Shown piece by piece: positions 26,618 through 39,341 of a DNA stretch of 64,000 nucleotides (position 1 is the first letter of the stretch; each line of letters opens with the position of its first letter). The position numbers were made by a program, and so were the translations under genes. Under the pieces are notes generated by a model, which worked only from the letters and a program-made list of their open reading frames with translations, did not search any database and was not told the origin of the DNA. This DNA is from Streptomyces luomodiensis (GTDB lineage: Bacteria; Actinomycetota; Actinomycetes; Streptomycetales; Streptomycetaceae). Location: positions 8,184,001 through 8,248,000 of the forward strand of contig NZ_CP117522.1 in assembly GCF_031679605.1 (NCBI RefSeq). Reading direction: 5' to 3'.

Positions 26618-27223
26618 ATGTCCATCCCCGTACATGGACGGACGACCACGCGAAGAACCGGATTGTCACTCCCTCCCGATCTGTCGCTGTCCGAGTGGCG
26701 CCACCTCGGTCAGCAGATCCACACCATCGCCGACTCCTCGGCATGGTGGCTGGGCGACTGGCTCATCTTCGGCCAGGAGCACTACCCCGACCGCTACCGC
26801 CGGGCGCTGAAGCAGACCTCGCTCGACTACCAGACCCTCCGCAACTACGCGTGGGTGGCCCGGAAGTTCGAGCCCGGTCGACGGCGGGCCAGGCTGAGCT
26901 TCCAGCATCATGCCGAGGTGGCCGCCGTATCCGAGGCCGAGCAGGACGTATGGCTGACCCGGGCCGAGGAGGGGGGCTGGACCCGGAATGAGTTGCGTCG
27001 GCGCATGCGGATGCGGCGTCAAACTCCTGAGGAACCGGACGAGCGGGCCGTCGTGCACGTGAGCGTCGTCGCCGAACGCAGAATCCGTTGGCAGCGCGCC
27101 GCGGAGATCGCCGGGCTCGATTTCCGGGAGTGGATCATCCGGATGCTGGACGAGGCGGCGGCCGACGACCCCGTTCCGGGTATTCCTGGCCCCGCGACCG
27201 ACCCTCCTGCCTTGGGGGTGTAA
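26618..27223 (+). CDS. LmbU-family transcriptional regulator
   Basis: This 201-residue protein matches LmbU/NovE/HmtD, DNA-binding regulators found in antibiotic clusters of actinomycetes. The hallmark block is LSLSEWRHLGQQIHTIADSS followed by AWWLGDWLIFGQ, YRRALKQTSLDYQTLRNYAWV and RKFEPGRRR (about residues 22-95). The C-terminal half is charged and helical. ATG at 26618 follows GGTGAGG. It is the first gene on the left that looks like part of the NRPS cluster. It probably acts with the StrR-like regulator that follows in the same direction. Confidence 0.85.
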   Translation: MSIPVHGRTTTRRTGLSLPPDLSLSEWRHLGQQIHTIADSSAWWLGDWLIFGQEHYPDRYRRALKQTSLDYQTLRNYAWVARKFEPGRRRARLSFQHHAEVAAVSEAEQDVWLTRAEEGGWTRNELRRRMRMRRQTPEEPDERAVVHVSVVAERRIRWQRAAEIAGLDFREWIIRMLDEAAADDPVPGIPGPATDPPALGV

Positions 27224-27264
27224 GGAACTCCGCATAACGCCGCGACAACTCTGCGTAGAGCCTC

Positions 27265-27308
27265 CGCCCATGGTTTCTGTCCCGCCGGCGGGACAGAAAC
27301 CATGGGCG
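27265..27308. terminator. 44-bp perfect palindrome after the LmbU-like gene
   Basis: The 22 bases at 27265-27286 are the exact reverse complement of 27287-27308, with no spacer. The centre is GCCGGC and the arms contain CATGGTTTCTGTCCC. It starts 41 bases after the lmbU-like stop. In RNA it would form a very stable hairpin; no T-run follows. It could be a bidirectional terminator or, as DNA, a binding or cruciform site. Confidence 0.7.
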
Positions 27309-27569
27309 CCGCGGCATGGGCTGTGGAATCATTTTCCACGCGGCCGGAGAACGAGACGCCGCGTGAATAGCCGGTGCAGCGGCGGTGCTTGAGCCTCATG
27401 GGATACGTCCTGTCTCGCTGGTCCCAACAAGCACGTCAGAAGGGCACGCCACCGCCGCTGCCCGGAGGGCGCCACGCCGTGTGGATACGGGGTGTCAAAC
27501 CGCCGGACCGCTGTTAGAGTCGGCGACAGAAGACGAACGGCCTTTTCGCGATTGTGCGAAGTGGAGCAA

Positions 27570-27691
27570 CGGGGGGTGGCCGACTTTGTTCGGTCACGGT
27601 CGGCGATCTTCGGTGCGGCGTTCAGAGTTCGTCTGCCACCCCCCGTATGGAATTCCTTTCGAGGCGAGCTCGCCTTGGAGCGGGGGGTGGC
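27570..27691. repeat. Three copies of CGGGGGGTGGC before the StrR-like gene
   Basis: CGGGGGGTGGC occurs at 27570-27580 and 27681-27691 on the plus strand, and inverted at 27635-27645. All three lie in the leader or start region of the regulator gene. Spacings of 65 and 46 bases between starts and a shared 11-mer suggest a regulator-binding array or an RNA structure that hides the start site. Confidence 0.55.
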
Positions 27692-28664
27692 GATGTTCGA
27701 GCAAGAACTCGAGGAAGTGGTTGTCGAAGTCGACATCGCGTCGATATCGACAGCTGAATCACCCAGAAGTTCAGGGGAGGATCCGGAGCACATACAAGCG
27801 CTGGCGGAAACCGAAGCGCCGTTACCGCCCATCATCGTTCACCGGTCCACGATGCGGGTGGTCGACGGCGTGCACCGGCTACGGGCCGCGGAGCTCCGCG
27901 GCGACAAGAAGATCAGGATCAGGTTCTTCGACGGCAGCAAGGCCGACGCGTTCGTCCTCGCCGTCGGATCGAACATCACTCATGGACTGCCACTGTCGAT
28001 GGCGGACCGGAAGTCCGCGGCCGCGCGCATCATCGTGTCGCACCCCCAGTGGTCGGACCGGATGATCGCGTCGGTGTCGGGCATCTCGGCGGGCACCGTG
28101 GCCGAGATCCGCCGCCGGACGTCGGCCCAGGACGTGGACGGCGGCAGCCGGATCGGCCAGGACGGCCGGGTCCGTCCCATCAACAGCGCCGCGGGGCGCG
28201 AACTGGCGAGCAGGCTCATCACGGCGAACCCGGGCCTGTCGCTGCGGCAGATCGCCCGCGCCGCGGGGATCTCCCCGGAGACGGCCCGGGACGTCAGAAA
28301 CCGTATGAGCAGGGGCGAGGACCCCCTGCCGAAGTCGCGCGGCGCGGCCAAGGCGACCGCGGGCCGAGCGGCCGAGGCGGCGCTGGACCGGGCCACGGCG
28401 GGCGCGGCCGCCGCCGCGGTGGTCCCGATGGCCGAGCGCCTCGCGGCCGTGCACCGCCTCACCTCGGACCCCGCCCTGCGGTTCAACGAAACGGGCCGCA
28501 GGCTGCTCCGGCTGCTCAACGTCAACATGCTCAAGCCGGAGGAATGGCAGGAAATCATCGCGAACGTACCGCCGCACTGCAGCAGCATCGTCGCCAGCCT
28601 CGCCCGTGAGTGCGCGGGGATGTGGGACGAGATCGCGGTGCGGGTGGATCTCCAGCTCGCCTAG
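27687..28664 (+). CDS. StrR/Bbr-like pathway-specific activator (ParB-domain)
   Basis: This protein of about 325 residues belongs to the StrR family (StrR, NovG, Bbr, Tei15*), which activates aminoglycoside, aminocoumarin and glycopeptide clusters. The ParB-like block reads LPPIIVHRSTMRVVDGVHRL, RAAELRGDKKIRIRFFDG and HGLPLSMADRKSAA. A helix-turn-helix follows: SDRMIASVSGISAGTVAEIR (about 125-150), with a second candidate LSLRQIARAAGISPETARDV. GTG at 27687 is chosen because GGAG lies six bases upstream; ATG at 27693 is nearly equivalent. The TTA codon at 27822-27824 makes translation bldA-dependent. The exact boxes at 28697, 32318 and 41447 match the known target of this family. Confidence 0.9.
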   Translation: MAMFEQELEEVVVEVDIASISTAESPRSSGEDPEHIQALAETEAPLPPIIVHRSTMRVVDGVHRLRAAELRGDKKIRIRFFDGSKADAFVLAVGSNITHGLPLSMADRKSAAARIIVSHPQWSDRMIASVSGISAGTVAEIRRRTSAQDVDGGSRIGQDGRVRPINSAAGRELASRLITANPGLSLRQIARAAGISPETARDVRNRMSRGEDPLPKSRGAAKATAGRAAEAALDRATAGAAAAAVVPMAERLAAVHRLTSDPALRFNETGRRLLRLLNVNMLKPEEWQEIIANVPPHCSSIVASLARECAGMWDEIAVRVDLQLA

Positions 28665-28696
28665 ACCAGCTCGGACCAGGGCCCCCCACCCGGGGC

Positions 28697-28725
28697 GTCC
28701 AACCAGCGAGGCTCTCCGGTTGGAC
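28697..28725. promoter_or_regulatory. StrR/Bbr-type box 1 (GTCCAA-N17-TTGGAC)
   Basis: GTCCAA at 28697-28702 and TTGGAC at 28720-28725 with a 17-base spacer match the Bbr consensus exactly. It lies 32 bases after the StrR-like stop and in front of no forward gene, between convergent transcription units. Confidence 0.65.
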
Positions 28726-28794
28726 AGCTCCGGCCCACCAGGTCACGCCGACATACTCACATGCCCACATGCCGGCATTCCGGCATTCCGGTAC

Positions 28795-28838
28795 ACCGAA
28801 CCGGCCAGGACAGAAAGATCCGTCCTGGCCGGTTCGGT
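28795..28838. terminator. Bidirectional terminator hairpin
   Basis: ACCGAACCGGCCAGGAC at 28795-28811 pairs perfectly with its complement at 28822-28838 (17 base pairs, 10-base loop). It lies between the convergent StrR-like gene and hmo and would stop transcription from both sides. Confidence 0.75.
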
Positions 28839-28870
28839 ATGCGGTATGTGCGGTGTGCGGTAGCCGTCGT

Positions 28871-31091
<2,221 letters not shown>

Positions 31092-31237
31092 CTAGGCGGC
31101 CCTTCGGGCGTCCAGCCATCGCAGTCATTCCAGGGGTTATCGGACTCGTGGACGCCGGACCTTCTCCATAAACTGTGCCGCCTTCATAATCTGTGTGCCG
31201 CGCATGTGTTTCCGGGCGCGGTTCCCTTGGACGGGTG

Positions 31238-32365
31238 ATGCTTGTGATGCGCACCATGGCTGTCATCGGCACCGGCCTGATCGGTACCTCGGTCGCGCTC
31301 GCCGCCGCCGCGCAGGGCGTGTCGGTGTATCTCTCCGACCGCGACAGGACCGCCGCCAGGACCGCCGCCGCACTCGGCGCGGGCCGCGCGCAGGAGCCGC
31401 CCGAACCGGTCGACCTGGCCGTGCTCGCGGTGCCGCCGAGCCAGGTCGCCGCCGTTCTGATCGCCTGTCAGGGCCGCGGCCTGGCCCGCGCCTACACCGA
31501 TGTGGCGAGCGTGAAGGCCGGGCCGGAGCAGGCCGTGCTCGGCCGCGCCCCGGACCCCGCCGCCTACGTCGGCGGTCATCCGCTGGCCGGCCGGGAGCGG
31601 TCCGGGCCGCTGGCGGCGCGGGCCGAGCTGTTCCGGGGCCGGCCCTGGGCGCTGACGCCGCACCCGCTGACCTCGCGCGCGGCCCTGGACCGGGGCCTGG
31701 AGCTGGCCGAGCTGTGCGGCGCCGCCCCGGTGGTGATGCGGAGCCGGGAACACGACGAGGTGGTGGCGCTGACCTCGCACGTTCCGCATCTGCTGGCCGC
31801 TGTGATGGCGGCCCGGCTGCGCGACGGCCCGGCCGGGGTGCCGCTGCTGGCCGGGCAGGGCCTGCGCGATGTGACCCGGATCGCCGCCGGCGACCCCCGG
31901 CTGTGGGGCGACATCCTGCGGTCCAACGCGCGGGCCATGGCCGGGGTGGTGCAGGAGCTACGAGCGGACCTCTCCCGGGTGGCGGCGGCGCTGGACGTGC
32001 TCGCCGAGGCCGACGACGGGGCCCGCGACCAGGGCGTACGGACCCTGGAGGAGCTGCTCGCCCGGGGCGTCGCCGGGCTCGCCCGGCTCCCGCGGCCGGG
32101 CGCCGGGCCGCCCGAGGGGCGGGCGGCGCTGCGGGTCCTGGTCCCGGACCGGCCCGGCGAGCTGGCCCGGTTGCTGGGCGCCGTCGCGGCCTTCGGCGTC
32201 GCCGCCGACGACATCGCCGTGGAGGCCGCGGAGGAGAGCGGGCTGAGCGTGCGCATCCCCGTTCCCACGGCCGACGCCGAGCGGATCGAGGCCGGGCTCG
32301 ACGCCGTCGGATACGCCGTCCAAGTGCGCAGTCCGGCCAATTGGACGGCGTTGTCGAAACGCTGA
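31238..32365 (+). CDS. Prephenate dehydrogenase
   Basis: This 375-residue TyrA-type enzyme produces 4-hydroxyphenylpyruvate from prephenate and so feeds both tyrosine and Hpg. NAD motif MAVIGTGLIGTSVALAAAA is at the N-terminus, GGHPLAGRERSGP about residue 110, the central helical domain holds SHVPHLLAAVM and a C-terminal ACT-like domain begins at LRVLVPDRPGELARLLGAV. Dedicated copies are common in glycopeptide clusters. ATG at 31238 is chosen; 31247 or 31256 are possible. A StrR-type box overlaps the last codons. Confidence 0.9.
   Translation: MLVMRTMAVIGTGLIGTSVALAAAAQGVSVYLSDRDRTAARTAAALGAGRAQEPPEPVDLAVLAVPPSQVAAVLIACQGRGLARAYTDVASVKAGPEQAVLGRAPDPAAYVGGHPLAGRERSGPLAARAELFRGRPWALTPHPLTSRAALDRGLELAELCGAAPVVMRSREHDEVVALTSHVPHLLAAVMAARLRDGPAGVPLLAGQGLRDVTRIAAGDPRLWGDILRSNARAMAGVVQELRADLSRVAAALDVLAEADDGARDQGVRTLEELLARGVAGLARLPRPGAGPPEGRAALRVLVPDRPGELARLLGAVAAFGVAADDIAVEAAEESGLSVRIPVPTADAERIEAGLDAVGYAVQVRSPANWTALSKR
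32318..32346. promoter_or_regulatory. StrR/Bbr-type box 2 (GTCCAA-N17-TTGGAC)
   Basis: GTCCAA at 32318-32323 and TTGGAC at 32341-32346 with exactly 17 bases between. It lies inside the 3' end of the prephenate dehydrogenase gene and 79 bases before hpgT, so it should drive the hpgT-dpgABC-halogenase operon. Confidence 0.8.
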
Positions 32366-32424
32366 CGAGCGTGTGAAGCTAAGGCATCCGAGCCACCCTC
32401 ATCCATTGTCGCCGGGGGAAATTC

Positions 32425-33786
32425 ATGGCAGGAACCACCGTTGCCGCGCAAACCCGTTCGCGGGAATATCTGGAAATGGCGGAGCTGCACGGCAGCGTTT
32501 CCGAGCCGGTGCTGGACACGATGAACTTCCTCAATGAGGTGACCCATCGCTATCCGGACGCCATTTCCTTCGCCCCGGGCCGGCCGTACGACGGCTTCTT
32601 CGACACCGAGCAGGTCTTCGGCCACATTCGCCGGTATCTGGACCACCTGGCGGAACAGGGGAGCACGCAGGCCGACATCCGCACCGCGCTGTACCAGTAC
32701 GGGCCGACCGCGGGGCTGATCCGCCGGATCGTCGCGGACGCGCTGCGCGCGGACGAGGACATCGACGTGCCGGCCGAGTCCATCGTGGTGACCGTCGGCG
32801 CCCAGGAGGCCATGCTGCTGGTGCTGCGCGCGCTCATCACCGGCCCCGACGACGTACTGCTGGTCTCCAGCCCCTGCTACGTGGGGATCACCGGCGCGGC
32901 CCGGCTGCTCGATGTGGCCGTGCGCCCGGTGGAGGAGCGCGAGGACGGCTTCAGCGCCGCCGACCTGGAGGCCGCGGTGCTGGCGGAGAAGGCACGCGGC
33001 CGCCGCCCCCGCGCCTTCTACGTGGTGCCCGACCACTCCAACCCGTCCGGGAACACCATGGGGCCGAAAGCCCGGGAAGAGCTGCTGGAGCTCGCCGGGC
33101 GCCACGACTTCCTGATCCTGGAGGACAGCCCGTACCGGCAGGTGAGCCCCGGCACCCCCGAGCCCACGCTGAAGTCCCTGGACCGGGCCCGCCGCGTGGT
33201 GCATCTGGGCTCGTACTCCAAGACCGTCTTCCCCGGCGCCCGGGTCGGCTTCGTCGTCGCCGACCAGCGGGTCCGGGACGCCTCGGGCGGCGAGCGGCTG
33301 CTGGCGGACGAACTCGCCAAGATCAAGAGCATGGTGACGGTGAACACCTCGTCGCTGAGCCAGGCCGCCGTGGCGGGCGCGCTGCTCGGCGCCCGTGGCC
33401 GGCTGTCGGAGCTCAACGCCGAGGCGGCCGCCTACTACGGCCAGGCGATGCGCGAGGTGCTGCGGCAGCTGGACGCCCGGCTGCCCGCCGCCCGCCGGGA
33501 GGCCCTCGGGGTGCGCTGGAACGAGCCCGGCGGCGGCTTCTTCCTCACCCTGCGGGTCCCGTTCCGGGTGGACAACACCGTACTGACCACGTCCGCACAG
33601 GACTTCGGCGTGATCTGGACGCCGATGACGCACTTCCATCCCGGCACCGGCGGCCACCACGGCATCCGGCTGTCCATCAGCTATCTGACACCCGCCGAGA
33701 TCGAAGAGGGCACGGCGAGGCTCGCCCGCTTCATCGAGGCGCACAGCGCGCAGCCGCGCACCAGCGGTACCCAGCGAGAAAGGTGA
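32425..33786 (+). CDS. hpgT: 4-hydroxyphenylglycine aminotransferase
   Basis: This 453-residue class I PLP aminotransferase transfers an amino group to 4-hydroxyphenylglyoxylate (and, in known systems, to the 3,5-dihydroxy analogue), completing Hpg and Dpg. Features: ISFAPGRPYDGFFDTE (substrate loop), YQYGPTAGLIRRIVAD, PDHSNPSGNTM, the PLP Lys in SYSKTVFPGARVGFVV and the terminal Arg region GIRLSISYLTP. ATG at 32425 follows GGGGGAAA. It is physically separate from hmaS-hmo and starts the operon behind box 2. Confidence 0.92.
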   Translation: MAGTTVAAQTRSREYLEMAELHGSVSEPVLDTMNFLNEVTHRYPDAISFAPGRPYDGFFDTEQVFGHIRRYLDHLAEQGSTQADIRTALYQYGPTAGLIRRIVADALRADEDIDVPAESIVVTVGAQEAMLLVLRALITGPDDVLLVSSPCYVGITGAARLLDVAVRPVEEREDGFSAADLEAAVLAEKARGRRPRAFYVVPDHSNPSGNTMGPKAREELLELAGRHDFLILEDSPYRQVSPGTPEPTLKSLDRARRVVHLGSYSKTVFPGARVGFVVADQRVRDASGGERLLADELAKIKSMVTVNTSSLSQAAVAGALLGARGRLSELNAEAAAYYGQAMREVLRQLDARLPAARREALGVRWNEPGGGFFLTLRVPFRVDNTVLTTSAQDFGVIWTPMTHFHPGTGGHHGIRLSISYLTPAEIEEGTARLARFIEAHSAQPRTSGTQRER

Positions 33787-33838
33787 GACACGTGTCCGGA
33801 CTGAGTCGCAAGCGACGGCCTCGGAGCAAGCCGCGCAT

Positions 33839-34930
33839 GTGGGGGTGGACCTTCAGATGACCCTGGCAGCCGAGTCGCGGCCCCGCGCCCTCGGCGTGGG
33901 CACGGCGGTGACGTCCACGTCGTACACCCAGCGGGAGGTGCTCGACGCCTTCCGGATCACCGACCCCAAGATCCGTTCCGTCTTCCTCAACAGCGCCATC
34001 GAGCGCCGCCACCTGACGCTCCCGCCGCCGGACGGCACCGGCGGCCGCGTCCACGAACCGCAGGGCGACCTGCTCGACAAGCACAAGGCCAAGGCCATCG
34101 AGATGGGCGCCGAGGCGTTGCGCGCCTGTCTGAAGCGGGCCGGCGCCGACCTGTCCGAACTGCGCCACCTGTGCTGTGTGACCTCCACCGGACTGCTCAC
34201 CCCGGGACTGAGCGCCCTGCTCATCAAGGAACTCGGCATCGACCGGCACTGCGGCCGCTCCGACATCGTGGGCATGGGCTGCAACGCCGGCCTGAACGCG
34301 CTGAACGTGGTCGCGGGGTGGGCCGCGGCCCACCCCGGCGAACTCGCCGTCGTGCTCTGCGCCGAAGCCTGCTCCGCCGCGTACACGATCGACTCCACGA
34401 TGCGCACCGCCGTCGTCAACAGCCTCTTCGGCGACGGTGCGAGCGCCATCGCGCTCCGCTCGGGCCCGGACGGTGTGACCGGCCCCGAGGGGCCGCGCAT
34501 CATCAAGTTCGCCAGCTGCCTCATCCCCGACGCCTGCGACGCCATGCGCTACGACTGGGACCGGGACCAGGGCCGCTACAGCTTCTACCTGGACCCGCTG
34601 ATCCCCTATGTGGTCGGCGCCCACGCCGAACTGGCCGTGGACCGGCTGCTGGCCGGCACCGGCCTGCGCCGCAGCGACATCGCCCACTGGCTGGTGCACT
34701 CGGGCGGCAAGAAGGTCATCGACGCCGTCGTGGTCAATCTCGGGCTGACCCGGCACGACGTCCGGCACACCGTGGGCGTGCTGCGCGACTACGGCAACGT
34801 GTCCAGCGGCTCGTTCCTGTTCTCCTACGAACGGCTCCTGGACGAGGGAATCGCCCAACCGGGCGAGTACGGACTGCTGATGACCATGGGGCCCGGCTCC
34901 ACGATCGAGACGGCGCTGGTCCAGTGGTGA
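33839..34930 (+). CDS. dpgA: 3,5-dihydroxyphenylacetyl-CoA synthase (type III PKS)
   Basis: This 363-residue chalcone-synthase-like enzyme condenses four malonyl-CoA units toward 3,5-dihydroxyphenylacetyl-CoA. The active-site Cys is in VGMGCNAGLNALNV (about residue 144), the His in LVHSGGKKVID, and the Asn in DYGNVSSGSFLF, the normal triad. ATG at 33839 is preferred by analogy with DpgA proteins starting MxVDxxM; the ATG at 33857 is an alternative. It is followed by dpgB after a 14-base gap. Confidence 0.92.
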   Translation: MGVDLQMTLAAESRPRALGVGTAVTSTSYTQREVLDAFRITDPKIRSVFLNSAIERRHLTLPPPDGTGGRVHEPQGDLLDKHKAKAIEMGAEALRACLKRAGADLSELRHLCCVTSTGLLTPGLSALLIKELGIDRHCGRSDIVGMGCNAGLNALNVVAGWAAAHPGELAVVLCAEACSAAYTIDSTMRTAVVNSLFGDGASAIALRSGPDGVTGPEGPRIIKFASCLIPDACDAMRYDWDRDQGRYSFYLDPLIPYVVGAHAELAVDRLLAGTGLRRSDIAHWLVHSGGKKVIDAVVVNLGLTRHDVRHTVGVLRDYGNVSSGSFLFSYERLLDEGIAQPGEYGLLMTMGPGSTIETALVQW

Positions 34931-34944
34931 CCACGGAGGGTGTC

Positions 34945-36939
<1,995 letters not shown>

Positions 36940-36943
<4 letters not shown>

Positions 36944-38478
36944 GCAGTGAGGATCGCAAGGCGTACGAGGGACACAACGAACGCACGGACCGTGGGGAAC
37001 ACACTGAATACGACGTCGTGGTGGTCGGGGGCGGTCCCGGCGGTTCGACCCTGGCCGCGCTCGTGGCCATGCAGGGCCACCGCGTCCTGATCCTGGAGAA
37101 GGAGACCTTCCCGCGGTACCAGATCGGCGAATCGCTGCTGCCGTCGACGATCCACGGCGTCTGCAAGCTGACCGGGGTGTCGGAGAAACTGGCCGCGGCC
37201 GGCTTCACGCCGAAGAAGGGCGGCACGTTCCGATGGGGCGCCAACCCCGAACCGTGGACGTTCTCCTTCTCGGTGTCCCCGAAGATCGCGGGCGCCACCT
37301 CGCACGCGTACCAGGTCGAACGCTCGAAGTTCGACAGCATTCTGCTGGAACACGCGGTGGAGAAGGGCGCCGAGGTCCGCTTCCAGGCGGCGGTCTCCGA
37401 TGTGATCGAGGACAGCGAGCGGGTCACCGGGGTGCGGTACACCGACGCCGGCGGGGTCGAGCACGAGGTGCGCGCCACATACGTGGTGGACGCGTCGGGC
37501 AACGGCAGCCGGCTGCACAAGCGGGTGGGCGGCACCCGGGAGTACTCGCAGTTCTTCCGCAGCCTCGCGCTGTTCGGCTACTTCCGGGGCGGTAAGCGGC
37601 TGCCCGCCCCCAACTCGGGCAACATCCTGTCCGTGGCGTTCTCCAGCGGCTGGTTCTGGTACATCCCGCTCACCCCCGACCTCACCAGCGTCGGCGCGGT
37701 CGTCCGGCGGGAGAACGCCGACAAGGTCCAGGGCGATCCGGAGCAGGCCCTGCGGGCACTCATCGACGAATGCCCGATGATCAAGGACTATCTGGCGGAC
37801 GCCACCCGGGTGACCGACGGCCAGTACGGCCAGCTGCGGGTGCGCAAGGACTACTCGTACCACCAGACCTCGTTCTGGCGGCCCGGCCTGGTGCTCATCG
37901 GTGACGCCGCCTGCTTCGTCGACCCGGTCTTCTCCTCCGGTGTCCACCTGGCCACCTACAGCGCCCTGCTGGCGGCCCGCTCGATCGGCAGCACCCTGGC
38001 CGGACTGGTCTCCGAAGAGGCCGCGTTCACCGAGTTCGAGGCCCGCTACCGCCGCGAGTACGGCGTCTTCTACGAGTTCCTGATGTCCTTCTACGACATG
38101 CACGTCGACGAGAACTCCTACTTCTGGTCGGCGAAGAAGGTCACCCGGAACCAGCACACCGAACTGGAGTCCTTCGTCGAACTGGTCGCCGGCATCTCGT
38201 CCTCGGAGTTCGACCTCGACGGGGCCGAGTCGGCCGCACTGCGGATGAAGTCCAAGTCGGCGGAGTTCGTCTCCGCCATCGAGGAGATGTCCACCGACAG
38301 CGAGGGCAACATGACCCCGCTGTTCCGCTCCTCCGCGGTGCGCCAGGCGATGCAGGAAGGGGCGCAGGTGCAGAGCCGGGCGTTCCTCGGCGAGGACCTC
38401 GGCCCGGACGTGCCGATGTTCCCCGGCGGGCTGATCACCTCCGACGACGGCATGCTCTGGCAGCCCGGACCGGCCTGA
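36940..38478 (+). CDS. FAD-dependent halogenase
   Basis: This 512-residue flavin halogenase has the FAD motif VVGGGPGGSTLAALVAMQGH (about residue 26), the halogenase signature GWFWYIPL (WxWxIP type, about 237), and GDAACFVDPVFSSGVHLATYSAL. It most resembles halogenases acting on carrier-bound phenolic residues (glycopeptide BhaA type, CmlS type) rather than free tryptophan. It should chlorinate an Hpg, Dpg or Tyr residue. It needs a flavin reductase encoded elsewhere. The extended C-terminus (about 400-512) is typical of this subgroup. Confidence 0.9.
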
Positions 38479-38480
38479 CC

Positions 38481-39341
38481 ATGCCCGTCCACCGGATCAA
38501 CGGGATCCAGCTGCACTACGAGGAGCACGGAACGGGGGACCCGGTCGTCATGGTGACCGGCACCGGGGCCCCCGGCCGGATGTGGCGCACCCACCAGGTC
38601 CCCGCGCTCAAGGCGGCCGGCTTCAAAGTGATCACCGTCGACAACCGGGGCATCCCGCCCAGCGATCCCGGCACCGAGGGCTTCACCCTCGACGACATGG
38701 CCGCGGACATCGCGGGCCTCATCGAGCACCTCGGCGCGGCCCCGTGCCGGGTCGTGGGCTTCTCCCTGGGCGGCATCATCGTCCAGGAACTGCTGCTCGC
38801 CCGGCCGGAACTCGTCCGGGCGGCCGTGCTGATGGCGACCAGCGGCCGGGCCGACACCTTCGCCACCGCCCAGGCGATCGCGGAGATGGACCTGGCCGAC
38901 AGCGGGGTGAAACTCCCGCCCCGCTACGCCGCCTACGTCAACGCGCTACAGAGCCTGTCCCCGCAGACCCTGGGCGACGAACAGCGGCTCCGCGACTGGC
39001 TCGACATCTTCGAGCTCTCCGCCGTCGACCTGGCCTCCGTCCGTGGCCAGCTCGGCCTGCAACTCATCCCCAACCGGCTGCCGGCGTACGCGGCCATCCG
39101 CTGCCCGTGCCTGGTGCTGAGCTTCCAGCACGACCTGATCGTGCGGCCGCAGCTCACCCGCGAGGTCGCCGACGCCATCCCCGGCGCCCGCCACACCGAG
39201 ATCCCCGGCTGCGGACACTACGGCTACCTGGAGAAACCGGCCGCGGTGAACGCCGCGCTCATCGACTTCCTCACCGCGCCCCTCGCCGATGGGACACCGG
39301 CCCGGACCCATGAGCGGGCGGGTGCGGAAAGCCGACCGTGA
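38481..39341 (+). CDS. Alpha/beta hydrolase (possible proofreading thioesterase)
   Basis: This 286-residue alpha/beta hydrolase starts two bases after the halogenase. The nucleophile elbow is GFSLGGIIVQE (Ser about residue 96), the acid lies in SFQHDLIVRP and the His in GCGHYGYLEKP, a complete Ser-Asp-His triad. Similar stand-alone hydrolases in NRPS clusters remove misloaded groups or cleave an intermediate. Its last 71 bases overlap the 3' end of the sensor-kinase gene on the other strand. Confidence 0.82.
   Translation: MPVHRINGIQLHYEEHGTGDPVVMVTGTGAPGRMWRTHQVPALKAAGFKVITVDNRGIPPSDPGTEGFTLDDMAADIAGLIEHLGAAPCRVVGFSLGGIIVQELLLARPELVRAAVLMATSGRADTFATAQAIAEMDLADSGVKLPPRYAAYVNALQSLSPQTLGDEQRLRDWLDIFELSAVDLASVRGQLGLQLIPNRLPAYAAIRCPCLVLSFQHDLIVRPQLTREVADAIPGARHTEIPGCGHYGYLEKPAAVNAALIDFLTAPLADGTPARTHERAGAESRP

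Noticed and set aside
31107..31156. GGCGTCCA...TGGACGCC inverted repeat between hmaS and prephenate dehydrogenase as a fourth StrR box
   Set aside because: The spacing between GTCCA and TGGAC is 34 bases instead of 19, so it does not fit the consensus; kept only as an inverted repeat.
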